64,000 nt of DNA from Leadbetterella sp040829825 (lineage in GTDB: Bacteria; Bacteroidota; Bacteroidia; Cytophagales; Spirosomataceae). Positions 7,742 to 17,289 of the stretch are shown here, piece after piece. Under the pieces are notes generated by a model. The model was not told the origin of the DNA and ran no database searches. It worked only from the letters and a program-made list of their open reading frames with translations. The translations under genes were made by a program, and so were the position numbers. Numbering within the stretch: position 1 is the stretch's first letter; each line of letters opens with the position of its first letter. Location of the stretch: NCBI RefSeq assembly GCF_040829825.1, contig NZ_JBFOLH010000008.1. One strand, written 5' to 3'.

Positions 7742-9250
7742 TTAACGCAGCCGGGCCGGCTTCATTTCCGAAAATTTTAACACGCCAATGACCAATATAT
7801 CCGGCGCCGTGATCGTTATCTTTGAATAGGGCTCTCCGGGGAAAAAGATATCGGTCATGGCATTCAGGCCGTCATCGGCAAACAGCTCTACCGATGTCAC
7901 ATCGGCCACCAGCCGCAGGTTAATCCGGTTCCCCCCGGCCAGCCTCGGAGCCGTATGCACTTTACCGAAACCCGGCTCAAACCCTGTATTGCCCGAGCGG
8001 GTACGATCTATATAATACCGGTTTGAAGCCTTGTCGTATCCTACTATAAGCTCCTCACCTTTTGAATTACCCAATGAAATGCTGAAATTCTCTGCCGGCA
8101 CATCGCGAAGCTCCAGGTCAAACAGGCCGCGGCCCCCGGAAGTCACCGTGTAGCTTTTGTCAACCGTGACCTTATTCAAAACCTCTGCCCGGCCCGACAG
8201 GCCCTCCACTTCTTTCACCGGTGTGGAGGTCAGGTACAGGCGGTTGCCCGCAGATTTCAGACCCAGCTCTCTCGGCAGGGTCATGGCGCTCCTGAATTTT
8301 TCAGTAGGAACGGCCTGCGCATATTGCCAGTTGCTCATCCAGCCCATCAGGATCGTCCTGTTTCCGGTATTTGAAAATGTCACACCGGCGTAATTGTCGG
8401 TGCCCAGGTCGAGCCAGCGAACCAGGGTATCGGCCGGCGAGAATGCATGACCATCAAATTCACCCAGGAAGTACTGGGTACCCGAACCGCCGTTAGGCGC
8501 CCCCGGGTTAATGCTGACCAGCAGGGCCCACACTTCTTTCCCCTCATGATCCAGCCGGAGAAGATCGGGGCATTCCCATACTCCGCCGTGTGCCCCCAGG
8601 GTCTCGCCGAATTCACTCTCTTTATGCCATTCTTTTAAATCGGAAGAGGAATAAAACGTAATGCGGTCTTTGGTTGCCAGGGTCATGATCCATTTTTTTA
8701 AAGGCTCATACCACATCACTTTGGGATCTCTGAAATCTACAATCCCCGGGTTTTTCACTACCGGGTTCCCCGCGTATTTTGTCCAGCTTTTCCCGTTATC
8801 CAGGCTGTAGGCAATGCTCTGGGTCTGGTAGTCGGTACGTTTATCCTGCTCGCCTGCCGGATCGTGATTCGTATAAACGGCCACTACCGGAACCTGCCCG
8901 TCTTTGCCAAAACCGCTGGTATTGTGAATATCCACCACCGCGCTTCCTGAAAATATATACCCCAGGCTGTCGGGATACAGGGCTATAGGCTCTTCTTTCC
9001 AGTTGATCATATCCGGGCTGGTGGCATGCCCCCAGTGCATGGGCCCCCAGTGGGTTGCCTCCGGGTAATGCTGGAAAAAGAGATGGTATACCCCGTCGTG
9101 ATAGTACATCCCGTTAGGATCGTTCATCCAGTTGGAGCGGGGTGAAAAATGAAAAGCCGGACGGTGCGCCTCGGTAGCCGGGTGGCTGCAGCCGGCCACA
9201 GCCATACCGCAGATCACAATGATCGCTTGCTTAAAACAGAATAAACGCAT
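7742..9250 (-). CDS. GH32 fructan/sucrose hydrolase lipoprotein
   Basis: 502 residues. The N-terminal signal ends in AVAGC, so Cys21 is probably lipidated. The five-blade propeller carries all GH32 catalytic motifs: WMNDPNG with nucleophile Asp44, FRDPK with transition-state Asp175, and ECPD with acid/base Glu226. The C-terminal beta-sandwich domain (from ~370) includes VELFADDG, typical of the family. Family members cleave beta-fructosides (levan, inulin, sucrose); which substrate cannot be read from sequence. It is followed on the same strand side by a GH2 enzyme 138 bp away, but no SusC/SusD or fructokinase lies here, so this is not a classical fructan locus. Confidence 0.93.
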   Translation of the reverse strand: MRLFCFKQAIIVICGMAVAGCSHPATEAHRPAFHFSPRSNWMNDPNGMYYHDGVYHLFFQHYPEATHWGPMHWGHATSPDMINWKEEPIALYPDSLGYIFSGSAVVDIHNTSGFGKDGQVPVVAVYTNHDPAGEQDKRTDYQTQSIAYSLDNGKSWTKYAGNPVVKNPGIVDFRDPKVMWYEPLKKWIMTLATKDRITFYSSSDLKEWHKESEFGETLGAHGGVWECPDLLRLDHEGKEVWALLVSINPGAPNGGSGTQYFLGEFDGHAFSPADTLVRWLDLGTDNYAGVTFSNTGNRTILMGWMSNWQYAQAVPTEKFRSAMTLPRELGLKSAGNRLYLTSTPVKEVEGLSGRAEVLNKVTVDKSYTVTSGGRGLFDLELRDVPAENFSISLGNSKGEELIVGYDKASNRYYIDRTRSGNTGFEPGFGKVHTAPRLAGGNRINLRLVADVTSVELFADDGLNAMTDIFFPGEPYSKITITAPDILVIGVLKFSEMKPARLR

Positions 9251-9388
9251 ATCTGAAATTAATTTTTACTTTTTTGCTTTCATCCGCTTCTCCGGCGTGG
9301 CCTTACTCAGGGCCATTCCACGGCGCCGGGCTTTCACCGGATACACACGGTCTCAACAGTACCCGGAGTAACCTGAGCTTCGTCTTTC

Positions 9389-11527
9389 TTAGTTTAACTC
9401 CCAGGTCATTTCATCGGTCAGGATCTCCGCCCCGTTCTTCGCCCGGGCCTCGATCCGGTTTGTGCCTTTTTGCAGCTCTACATTTTCAGCTACCCGGTGC
9501 TTGTCATTCACTCCCTGCTTCAGCACGCAGGGCTTCCCGTTGACCAGCAGCTGAACGTCTTTTACATTTGAAAAAAGCTGTATCCGGGTCACCGGGTTTG
9601 TTCTCTGATTGTCCCGCCGGTTGGCCAGGTATACCATGGGTTCCGGGTTCCAGTTGGCCTTGTACCAGTAAAAGGCATCTTTTTTCTGTCGGCGGTCAAA
9701 CGTCACCAGGCCTTTCAGGTTACGGGCATTGACCCCGCCCCTGTTCCATGCCGGCACGGCAAATTCAAACATACACCACACATACGAGGCTGCTATGATC
9801 GGGTTCTTTTCTATGATGGCCCATTGCTGAATATGCGTTTCGGTCTGGTAATTTTCCGGGAACGACTGGCCACGAACCACGTTATCCGGCATCCTGACTT
9901 CTTCCCGGCCTATATCCCTGTTTCCGTCTGCACCGTATTCGGAAAGGATAATTTTGTATTCCGGGAAATCTTTCCGGACTGATCTGGCCCAGGGTTCCAG
10001 GTCTTCGATCTTCCCGCCGTACCAGCCGAAATAGTGGTTGATTCCCTGGATGTCGGTGTTCAGGTTTTCCTGGCGGTCTACCTGGTTATACCCTGATACC
10101 GCCACGGTCATCCGGTCGGGGTCCAGGGTTTTGGCGATATCGTTCAGCTCCCTTGTCAGCACAGGCACCTGCTCGTCGGCCGTTGCAGCGTACACCTCGT
10201 TATGCATGCCCCACACGTAGATGGAGGGGTGGTTAAAGTTCTGCTTTACCAGTTCAGTCAGCTGCTGCTTTGCATTGTCGTTCTCATAGTAGGAAACCCG
10301 GTTGACAAACGGGATTTCAGCCCATACCAGGAAACCGATGGAGTCGGCCAGGGCGTAAACATCCGGCGATTGCTGGTAATGGGCAAAACGAATGGTGGTA
10401 GCACCCATTTCCCTGATCATCTGCAGGTCGCGGCGGTGATCTTCAAAAGACAAGGCAGAGCCTTTACCCCGGAGGTCCTGATGGCGGCATACGCCGTACA
10501 TCGGGTAGTGCCTGCCGTTCAGGAAGAATCCTTTACCGGGAATAACCTCTACCGTGCGCAGGCCCAGTGGCTGAACCACCTCGTCCAGCACCCGGCTGCC
10601 CGAAACCAGCCTGGCCGAAAGCGAATAAAGGTAGGGGTCCCGTACCCCGTCCCAGAGCCGAGGGTTTTTCAGGGTAAGGGTCTCATTCACATACGTTACT
10701 CCCTGGGCAGCTATTCTTACGGCTTTCTTCTGCCCGGCCACGGTTCTGCCCGTGTGATCTTTAATTTCAATAAGCAGATCGGCGTTCTGCGCAGTTTTCT
10801 CTTTGGTTTCCAGCTTGGCTTTTACCTGTACGCCTGCACCGGCTGCCGACACATTTTCCTGGCGGATGAACAGGCCGGGAGAAGCATTATCGGTCACCAC
10901 AAACCCGGTTTTCTGGGTGGTGATCAAATGAACGGGCCGGTAAATTCCGCCATACACCGGGAAGAGGAAATGGTTGATGGGAATGACGTCGCGGCGGCTT
11001 TTATTGTCAGCAATGACAACAACGGTATTTTCTTTGCCGTACTGAACCGAGTTCGTAATTTCAAATACAAACTGCCCAAAGGCCCCTTTGTGCTCCCCGA
11101 TATAATTGTTGTTGATGTACACCTTTGCCACCGCCCCTACCCCTTCAAATTTCAGGAACAGGCGCTGCCGGTCTTTCCCGTCCGGATCAACCGAAAACGT
11201 TTTCCTGTAAATACCCTTCCCTTCAAAGAAATTCCTGTCTTTCTGCATGTCTTCGCTGTTCCAGGTATGGGGCAGCGTAACGTTTTCCCACACCTCGGGG
11301 GCCGTCCACTGGTTCTGGGCGTCGAAGTACTTTGCCCCGTTGTCAAAATCGGCAAAAAAAGTGCTGTTATTCACTTTAAAAAACTGCCAGCCCGTATTAA
11401 ACGACTCTACCGTACGCGACTGGGCCATTGCATGAACAGCAAGGGCCAGCACCAGCAGAACGGTGCTCCCGGACTGCAGCAAAAGAGATCTGAGAAAGAT
11501 ATAGCAGGGTATTGAACGGGTGCTCAT
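9389..11527 (-). CDS. Secreted GH2 glycoside hydrolase
   Basis: 712 residues from the ATG at 11527, chosen because it begins a clear signal peptide ending AMAQ; the frame is open to 11641 but the extra 38 residues are not signal-like. Domains in order: sugar-binding jelly roll (~45-200), immunoglobulin-like domain (~210-325), TIM barrel (~330-600), and a C-terminal beta domain. The acid/base is Glu444 in WGMHNE and the nucleophile Glu530 in ILSEYG, both at family positions. GH2 includes beta-galactosidases, glucuronidases and mannosidases; the substrate is not assigned. It probably acts in the periplasm or at the surface. Confidence 0.9.
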   Translation of the reverse strand: MSTRSIPCYIFLRSLLLQSGSTVLLVLALAVHAMAQSRTVESFNTGWQFFKVNNSTFFADFDNGAKYFDAQNQWTAPEVWENVTLPHTWNSEDMQKDRNFFEGKGIYRKTFSVDPDGKDRQRLFLKFEGVGAVAKVYINNNYIGEHKGAFGQFVFEITNSVQYGKENTVVVIADNKSRRDVIPINHFLFPVYGGIYRPVHLITTQKTGFVVTDNASPGLFIRQENVSAAGAGVQVKAKLETKEKTAQNADLLIEIKDHTGRTVAGQKKAVRIAAQGVTYVNETLTLKNPRLWDGVRDPYLYSLSARLVSGSRVLDEVVQPLGLRTVEVIPGKGFFLNGRHYPMYGVCRHQDLRGKGSALSFEDHRRDLQMIREMGATTIRFAHYQQSPDVYALADSIGFLVWAEIPFVNRVSYYENDNAKQQLTELVKQNFNHPSIYVWGMHNEVYAATADEQVPVLTRELNDIAKTLDPDRMTVAVSGYNQVDRQENLNTDIQGINHYFGWYGGKIEDLEPWARSVRKDFPEYKIILSEYGADGNRDIGREEVRMPDNVVRGQSFPENYQTETHIQQWAIIEKNPIIAASYVWCMFEFAVPAWNRGGVNARNLKGLVTFDRRQKKDAFYWYKANWNPEPMVYLANRRDNQRTNPVTRIQLFSNVKDVQLLVNGKPCVLKQGVNDKHRVAENVELQKGTNRIEARAKNGAEILTDEMTWELN

Positions 11528-11997
11528 GATAAAAATCGGTTTCCTTGAAAAGGTAAATTTAATCATTTGCGGCAGAAGACAAGCATTTACAGGATAATGT
11601 GAAACGGCCATACCGTTAAACACCTGGTAATAAGCTTGCATATACTACCGCTCATTAGAACGGCCGGGTTGCCCCTTTTACCGCACCGGGGGTAAAAAAG
11701 CCAGGCTTTGTACACAAGCAAGATATTACTTTTTTAAGTTTCGTTCACCTGCCTTTTACCGGTTATACCGGGGTCAAACTTCTTGCTTCAGCAGGACAAA
11801 TTCATTCCAAAAACAGGCGTCAATGCCGGCCCGTTGCGGTCGGATATCGTTTCAGGCCGTATTTGCCCGGCTAAAGAACATCCGGGAAAATGGGCGCTCA
11901 TTGCCCGGATCTGCACCTGCCGGATACTCTGTTTTTTGTACTTTCCCAATAATCTGTTGCAATTCTAAGTCAATCCTTAAATTTTTCTGCTTTTTTC
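11528..11997. other. Intergenic region before ilvD, no gene seen
   Basis: This stretch separates the divergent GH2 gene from ilvD. Short open frames on both strands have no signal peptide, domain or composition to support them. A weak TAAATTTA box on the minus strand near 11550 may belong to the GH2 promoter. No riboswitch or tRNA-like structure was recognised. Confidence 0.6.
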
Positions 11998-12028
11998 TTT
12001 GATAATCCTCCCTGCATATATAGACTTG
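11998..12028 (+). promoter_or_regulatory. ilvDBNC promoter
   Basis: TTTG at 11998-12001 and TAGACTTG at 12021-12028 (one mismatch to TAnnTTTG) are separated by 19 nt, the spacing expected of a Bacteroidota housekeeping promoter. The predicted start is near 12035, giving a leader of ~50 nt that contains the palindrome at 12047-12066. Confidence 0.55.
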
Positions 12029-12046
12029 TAGAGTGCAAATTACAAA

Positions 12047-12066
12047 ATCAGCGAATATTCGCTGAT
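12047..12066. promoter_or_regulatory. Perfect 20-bp palindrome in the ilvD leader
   Basis: ATCAGCGAATATTCGCTGAT is identical to its own reverse complement. It ends 18 nt before the GTG start of ilvD and begins about 12 nt after the predicted transcription start. A zero-spacer perfect palindrome suits a dimeric repressor better than an RNA hairpin, though a 5'-UTR stem is also possible. Confidence 0.6.
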
Positions 12067-12084
12067 AGCGAAAACAACAAAAAA

Positions 12085-13770
12085 GTGGCAGAAGAACTGA
12101 ACAGATACAGCAAAACACTCACGCAGGAAGTCAGCAACCCTGCGGCCCAGGCCATGCTTTATGCAATAGGCCTGAAAGAAGAAGACATGCGCAAGCCGCA
12201 GATCGGTATTGCCAGCACGGGGTACGAAGGAAACCCCTGTAACATTCACCTGAACGGGCTGTCGGTGCACGTCAAGAAAGGTATCCAGGCCAACGATATG
12301 GTGGGGCTGATCTTTCACACCATCGGTGTGTCTGACGGCATGACCAACGGGAACGACGGCATGAGCTATTCGCTTCCCAGCCGCGACATCATTGCCGACT
12401 CGATTGAAAACGTGGTTTCGGCCCAGTGGTATGACGGCGTGATCACCGTGGTAGGCTGCGATAAAAACATGCCGGGTGCCGTTATGGCCATGGCCCGCCT
12501 GAACCGCCCCGCCATCATGGTATACGGCGGTACGGTACGCTCAGGCGCGTACAAAGGCCGGAAATTAGATATCGTATCGGCTTTTGAGGCCTACGGCAAG
12601 AAGATCAATAACGCCATTTCTGACGAAGATTACCTGGGGGTTATCCAGAATTCCATCCCCGGGCAGGGCGCCTGCGGCGGTATGTATACGGCCAATACCA
12701 TGGCGTCGTCCCTGGAGGCCCTGGGACTTACCCTTCCGGACACCTCGTCTTACCCGGCTACCCACGAGGGCAAAATAGCCGAGTGCCTGGCCATAGGGGC
12801 CGCCATGAAAAATCTCCTGGAGAAGAATATCTGCCCTAGAGATATTATCACCCGGAAGTCAATAGAAAACGCGCTCACCATTGTGATGGCCCTGGGCGGC
12901 TCTACCAACGCCGTGCTGCATTACCTGGCCATTGCCCATGCCGCTGACGTGCCGCTGACCTATAAAGACATCCAGGATATCTCCGACAGAACACCGCTGA
13001 TCGCCGATTTCCGGCCTTCGGGCAAGTATTATATGGACGAGGTGCTGGCCATTGGCGGGGTACCGGCCATCATGAAATACCTGCTGAAGAAGGGTTATAT
13101 TCACGGTGACTGCCTGACCATCTCCGGTAAAACAGTGGCTGAAAACCTGGAGAACGTGCCAGATCTTGACTTTGAAACCCAGGACATGGTACACTCGCTT
13201 GAAAACCCGATCAAGAAAACCGGCCATATCCAGATCCTGTACGGGAACCTGGCCGAGCGGGGTGGCGTGGCCAAGATCACGGGTAAGGAAGGACTGAAAT
13301 TTGAAGGCCTGGCCAAGGTATGTGACAAAGAAGAAGAAATGCTGGAGGCCATTGCCAAAGGCGAGATCAGGGAAGGCCAGGTGATCGTGATCCGTTACGA
13401 AGGCCCGAGAGGTGGCCCCGGCATGCCTGAAATGCTGAAGCCTACTTCAGCGGTGATGGGAGCCGGGCTGGGCGATAAAGTGGCCCTGATCACTGACGGG
13501 CGCTTCTCCGGCGGTACCCACGGTTTTGTGGTCGGTCATATTGCGCCCGAAGCGTACGAAGGCGGCACCATTGCCCTGGTGAAAGACGGCGATAAGATCA
13601 CCATTGATGCCGAAACCCGGGAGCTGACCCTCCACGTTTCTGACGAAGAGCTGGCCGAACGCCGCAAAAGCTGGAAGCCGCTGACCCCGCCTTTCATTGA
13701 AAAAGGGGTACTGAGAAAATATTACAAGAATGTATCTGCAGCTGATGAAGGCTGTGTAACCGATAAGTAA
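12085..13770 (+). CDS. ilvD: Dihydroxy-acid dehydratase
   Basis: 561 residues, normal IlvD/Edd family length. The enzyme converts 2,3-dihydroxy-isovalerate and 2,3-dihydroxy-methylvalerate to the 2-keto acids of valine and isoleucine synthesis. Iron-sulfur ligand regions are present (VGCDKNMPGA and GQGACGGMYTANTM). The C-terminal swivelling domain shows YEGPRGGPGMPEML and DGRFSGGTHG. The start is GTG at 12085: MAEELNRYSKTLTQ aligns with the usual N-terminus and no in-frame ATG lies upstream. First gene of ilvD-ilvB-ilvN-ilvC. leuABCD and ilvA are not here. Confidence 0.96.
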   Translation: MAEELNRYSKTLTQEVSNPAAQAMLYAIGLKEEDMRKPQIGIASTGYEGNPCNIHLNGLSVHVKKGIQANDMVGLIFHTIGVSDGMTNGNDGMSYSLPSRDIIADSIENVVSAQWYDGVITVVGCDKNMPGAVMAMARLNRPAIMVYGGTVRSGAYKGRKLDIVSAFEAYGKKINNAISDEDYLGVIQNSIPGQGACGGMYTANTMASSLEALGLTLPDTSSYPATHEGKIAECLAIGAAMKNLLEKNICPRDIITRKSIENALTIVMALGGSTNAVLHYLAIAHAADVPLTYKDIQDISDRTPLIADFRPSGKYYMDEVLAIGGVPAIMKYLLKKGYIHGDCLTISGKTVAENLENVPDLDFETQDMVHSLENPIKKTGHIQILYGNLAERGGVAKITGKEGLKFEGLAKVCDKEEEMLEAIAKGEIREGQVIVIRYEGPRGGPGMPEMLKPTSAVMGAGLGDKVALITDGRFSGGTHGFVVGHIAPEAYEGGTIALVKDGDKITIDAETRELTLHVSDEELAERRKSWKPLTPPFIEKGVLRKYYKNVSAADEGCVTDK

Positions 13771-13782
13771 ATAATAGCCATA

Positions 13783-13840
13783 AGCTTTCAGCTTTCAGCC
13801 TGTAAACGGGCTGGCTGATAGCTGAAGGCTGATAGCTGAA
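13783..13840. repeat. Short-period direct and inverted repeat in the ilvD-ilvB gap
   Basis: GGCTGATAGCTGAA occurs twice in tandem (13813-13826, 13827-13840). The upstream arm TTCAGCTTTCAGCC (13787-13800) is its reverse complement with one mismatch. It lies entirely in the 77-nt gap, so it could form a stem within the operon transcript and may tune readthrough. Other intergenic spots in the window hold similar wordy repeats with different words. Confidence 0.65.
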
Positions 13841-13847
13841 TAAAAAT

Positions 13848-15584
13848 ATGAAAACAAGCGAAGAAACAGAAATCCTGGAAGCTGTGGAAACGGCTAAATT
13901 TCTTTCCGGCGGACAAGCCCTGATGGAGTCATTCCTTCAGGAAGGGGTAGACCTGATTTTCGGATACCCGGGCGGAGCCATCATGCCTATCTACGATGCG
14001 CTCTACGACTACACCGACAGGATCAACCATGTCCTGGTACGACACGAACAGGGAGCCGGCCATGCCGCGGAAGGCTATGCCCGGACCAGTGGAAAAGTAG
14101 GGGTCTGCATGGTGACTTCCGGACCGGGAGCTACCAACCTGGTAACCCCCATAGCCGATGCCATCATTGACTGTACTCCGCTTGTAGCCATTACAGGCCA
14201 GGTATTTTCCGGTTTGCTGGGCACCGATGCCTTCCAGGAAACCGACGTGATCGGTGTAACCATGCCTATCTGCAAATGGAATTACCAGGTGACCGATCCC
14301 GATGAGATCCCGGAAGTGATGGCCAAGGCCTTCTTCATTGCCAGCTCAGGCAAGCCCGGGCCGGTGCTCATTGACATCACCAAAGATGCCCAGGTAAACG
14401 CCATGACCCGGCCTTTTACCTATAAAAAAATAGAAAAGCTGATTTCGTACAGCCCGCGGGTTACGCCCAAGGCCGACCAGCTCGAAAAAGCGGCTGAGCT
14501 CATCAATAAAGCAAAAAAACCGTATATCCTGTTCGGACACGGCGTGCTGATCTCCCAGGCAATGGAAGAGCTCAAAGCCTTCGTGGAAAAGACTGACATC
14601 CCCTGTGCCAGCACGCTGCTGGGCATTTCGGGTATCCCGGTTGACCACCCGAACTACATGGGCTGGCTGGGCATGCACGGCATGTACGCCCCCAATGTGA
14701 TGACCGATAAGTGCGATGTGGTCATTGCCATCGGCATGCGTTTTGACGACCGGGTAACCGGTGATGCCAGCCTCTTTGTAAAACAGGCCAAAATTGTTCA
14801 TATCGAGATTGACCCGGCCGAGATCAATAAGATCAAATATGCCGATGCCCCGGTAGTGGGTGATGCAAAAGAAACCTTAAAGCTGCTGTTGCCCCTGGTA
14901 AAAGAAAGAGATTTTTCAGCCTGGAAAAATGAATTCAGGAAGCTGGAGGCACCGGAAAAAGAGCTGGTTACCGACCGCGACCTGCAGGCAACAGGCCAGA
15001 TCAAAATGGCTGAAGTAGTGAAAATGGTTTCGGAAAAAACCAAAGGTGAAGCCTGTATCGTGGTAGACGTAGGCCAGCACCAGATGGTTTCAGCGCGGTA
15101 TTACGACTACAAGAAACCGCATTCGTATATCGCTTCGGGAGGCCTGGGTACCATGGGCTTTGCCATTCCGGCAGCCCTGGGTGCCAAGTTCGGTGCTCCT
15201 GACCGGCAGGTAGTGGCGTTTATCGGCGACGGTTGCTTCCAGATGACCATCCAGGAGCTGGGCACCATTGCCCAGTCGGGTCTGCCGGTGAAGCTGATCA
15301 TCCTGAACAACAACTTCCTGGGAATGGTACGCCAGTGGCAGCAGCTTTTCTTTGAGAGAAGATACTCGTTTGTGGAGCTGCAAAACCCTGATTTTATCAC
15401 CATCTCCAAAGGTTTCGGGCTCGAAGCCAACCGCGTTACCGAGCGGGAGTACCTGAGCACGGCATTAGACGAGATGCTGGCTTCTGACAAAGCCTTTGTG
15501 CTGGAAGTGGTCGTGGAAAAAGAAGAAAATGTATTCCCCATGGTTCCGGCAGGTACCAGTGTATCTGAAATCCGGCTAAAATAA
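13848..15584 (+). CDS. ilvB: Acetolactate synthase large subunit
   Basis: 578 residues, full length. Catalyses ThDP-dependent condensation of pyruvate with pyruvate or 2-ketobutyrate, the first common step to branched-chain amino acids. Seen: N-terminal ThDP pyrimidine domain with the catalytic Glu in VLVRHEQGAGHAAEGYAR, central FAD-type domain, and C-terminal pyrophosphate domain with GDGCFQMTIQELGT and LNNNFLGMVRQWQ (Mg-ThDP motif GDG...NN). A polar extension of ~18 residues precedes the conserved GGQALMESF. The small subunit gene follows after 7 nt, as expected for the regulated holoenzyme. Confidence 0.96.
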   Translation: MKTSEETEILEAVETAKFLSGGQALMESFLQEGVDLIFGYPGGAIMPIYDALYDYTDRINHVLVRHEQGAGHAAEGYARTSGKVGVCMVTSGPGATNLVTPIADAIIDCTPLVAITGQVFSGLLGTDAFQETDVIGVTMPICKWNYQVTDPDEIPEVMAKAFFIASSGKPGPVLIDITKDAQVNAMTRPFTYKKIEKLISYSPRVTPKADQLEKAAELINKAKKPYILFGHGVLISQAMEELKAFVEKTDIPCASTLLGISGIPVDHPNYMGWLGMHGMYAPNVMTDKCDVVIAIGMRFDDRVTGDASLFVKQAKIVHIEIDPAEINKIKYADAPVVGDAKETLKLLLPLVKERDFSAWKNEFRKLEAPEKELVTDRDLQATGQIKMAEVVKMVSEKTKGEACIVVDVGQHQMVSARYYDYKKPHSYIASGGLGTMGFAIPAALGAKFGAPDRQVVAFIGDGCFQMTIQELGTIAQSGLPVKLIILNNNFLGMVRQWQQLFFERRYSFVELQNPDFITISKGFGLEANRVTEREYLSTALDEMLASDKAFVLEVVVEKEENVFPMVPAGTSVSEIRLK

Positions 15585-15591
15585 AAAAATT

Positions 15592-16128
15592 ATGACGCAA
15601 TATACGATATGTGTTTACGGTGAAAATGCAGTAGGCCTTTTGAACAAAATCACCATTATTTTCACCCGCAGGCGGATCAACATCGACTCCCTGACCGTGT
15701 CAGAAACGGTCAGAAAAGGAGTATCCCGGTTTACTATCGTGATCAAGCACGAAAAACGGGAAGAAGTGGAAAAGCTGGTACGCCAGATCCGGAAAGTAGT
15801 GGAAGTGATGGCGGTTTTCGGCTACCTGAACCACGATATTGTTTACAACGAGATCGCCCTGTTTAAAGTGCCTACGCCGGCCAATGCCAAGCCTATTGAC
15901 ATAGACACGATCAACAAGGTTTACAAGGCCTGGGTGGTGTACTGGGAGCTGGATTACGTGGTGATTGAAAAAACCGGTACCGAAGAAGAGATATTCGAGT
16001 TCTTCCGGTACCTGAAACCGCACGGTATAACCGAGTTTGTCCGCTCGGGTCGCGTGGCAGTGGGTAAAACCCCGCAGGGGCTGGTGGAGTATCTTCCGGA
16101 AGAAATGGAATGGGAATACGCAGTATAA
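15592..16128 (+). CDS. ilvN: Acetolactate synthase small (regulatory) subunit
   Basis: 178 residues. The N-terminal ACT domain (residues ~4-75: YTICVYGENAVGLLNKITII, then RRRINIDSLTVSET) binds the feedback effector, usually valine. The C-terminal domain (~85-175) is the extended small-subunit type that activates the large subunit. It lies 7 nt after ilvB and 35 nt before ilvC in the same direction. Confidence 0.95.
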   Translation: MTQYTICVYGENAVGLLNKITIIFTRRRINIDSLTVSETVRKGVSRFTIVIKHEKREEVEKLVRQIRKVVEVMAVFGYLNHDIVYNEIALFKVPTPANAKPIDIDTINKVYKAWVVYWELDYVVIEKTGTEEEIFEFFRYLKPHGITEFVRSGRVAVGKTPQGLVEYLPEEMEWEYAV

Positions 16129-16163
16129 AATCATTTAAGAATTAATAAACGAAAAATCAAAAA

Positions 16164-17207
16164 ATGGCAAAATTAAATTTTGGCGGTGTAGAAGAAGAAG
16201 TAGTAACCCGCGAGGAGTTTCCGTTGGAAAAAGCAAGAGAAGTGCTGGCCGGAGAAACCATCGCCGTGATCGGATACGGCGTTCAGGGACCCGGACAGGC
16301 GCTGAACATGAGAGATAACGGGCTTAACGTAATTGTTGGTCAGCGTAAAGGGAAAACCTACGACAAGGCGGTTGCTGACGGCTGGGTGCCCGGCGAAACG
16401 CTTTTCGAGATCGAAGAAGCCCTTTCCAAAGGCACCATTATCTGTTACCTGCTTTCTGACGCCGCTCAGATCGAACTTTGGCCTACCGTTAAGAAATACC
16501 TGACCGCCGGTAAGTCGCTCTACTTCTCGCACGGATTCGGTATTACCTACAAAGAGAAAACCGGTATCGTGCCTCCGGCCGATGTAGATGTTTTCCTGGC
16601 GGCTCCCAAAGGCTCAGGTACTTCCCTGCGCAGGCTGTTTGTAGAGGGTAAAGGACTGAACTCTTCTTTCGCCATTTACCAGGATGCATCAGGCAAGGCA
16701 AGAGAAAAATGTATTGCCATGGCTATCGGTGTAGGTTCAGGTTACCTGTTTGAAACCGATTTCTACAAAGAGGTAACTTCTGACCTGACCGGTGAAAGAG
16801 GTACCCTTATGGGTGCTATCCAGGGGATCTTTGCTGCCCAGTACGAAGTGTTGAGAGCAAACGGTCACTCGCCTTCTGAAGCCTTCAACGAAACCGTGGA
16901 AGAGCTGACCCAGTCGCTGATGCCGCTGGTAGCTGAAAACGGTATGGACTGGATGTACGCCAACTGTTCTACTACCGCTCAGCGTGGTGCGCTTGACTGG
17001 TGGAAGCCTTTCCGTGATGCCACTAAACCTGTTTTTGAAAAATTATACAACAGCGTTAAATCGCAGAATGAGGCCGCTATTTCTATTGAGCGTAACTCGC
17101 AGTCTGACTACCGGGAAAAACTGGAAAAAGAACTGGCTGAGCTTCGTGATTCGGAAATGTGGCAGGCCGGTAAGACCGTACGCGGATTAAGACCTGAAAA
17201 CAATTAA
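16164..17207 (+). CDS. ilvC: Ketol-acid reductoisomerase
   Basis: 347 residues. NADPH- and Mg-dependent isomeroreduction of acetolactate. The Rossmann motif GYGVQGPGQALNMRDNG lies at residues ~38-54, followed by GQRKG as the probable cofactor-specificity loop. The knotted helical domain contains DLTGERGTLMGAIQG and ETVEELTQS, with acidic metal ligands. The length is near that of class I enzymes, with the sequence style common in Bacteroidota. Last gene of the ilv operon, closed by a strong terminator. Confidence 0.95.
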   Translation: MAKLNFGGVEEEVVTREEFPLEKAREVLAGETIAVIGYGVQGPGQALNMRDNGLNVIVGQRKGKTYDKAVADGWVPGETLFEIEEALSKGTIICYLLSDAAQIELWPTVKKYLTAGKSLYFSHGFGITYKEKTGIVPPADVDVFLAAPKGSGTSLRRLFVEGKGLNSSFAIYQDASGKAREKCIAMAIGVGSGYLFETDFYKEVTSDLTGERGTLMGAIQGIFAAQYEVLRANGHSPSEAFNETVEELTQSLMPLVAENGMDWMYANCSTTAQRGALDWWKPFRDATKPVFEKLYNSVKSQNEAAISIERNSQSDYREKLEKELAELRDSEMWQAGKTVRGLRPENN

Positions 17208-17228
17208 TCCTGGTTCACAGTTGACAGA

Positions 17229-17264
17229 AAATCCCCGATATTTTTTATTTCGGGGATTTTTTTC
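17229..17264 (+). terminator. ilv operon terminator
   Basis: AAATCCCCGA (17229-17238) pairs with TCGGGGATTT (17250-17259) and is followed by further T residues. Textbook intrinsic terminator 22 nt after the ilvC stop. Confidence 0.9.
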
Positions 17265-17289
17265 TACGAATTTCTCGTAGATTTGTCGC

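Noticed and set aside
10202..11515. 437-codon plus-strand frame opposite the GH2 gene
   Set aside because: Covered by a gene with intact catalytic motifs on the other strand; the translation has no recognisable features.
11783..11968. Short frame upstream of ilvD as a possible leader peptide
   Set aside because: No run of branched-chain residue codons and no attenuator-like hairpins; it ends before the predicted promoter.
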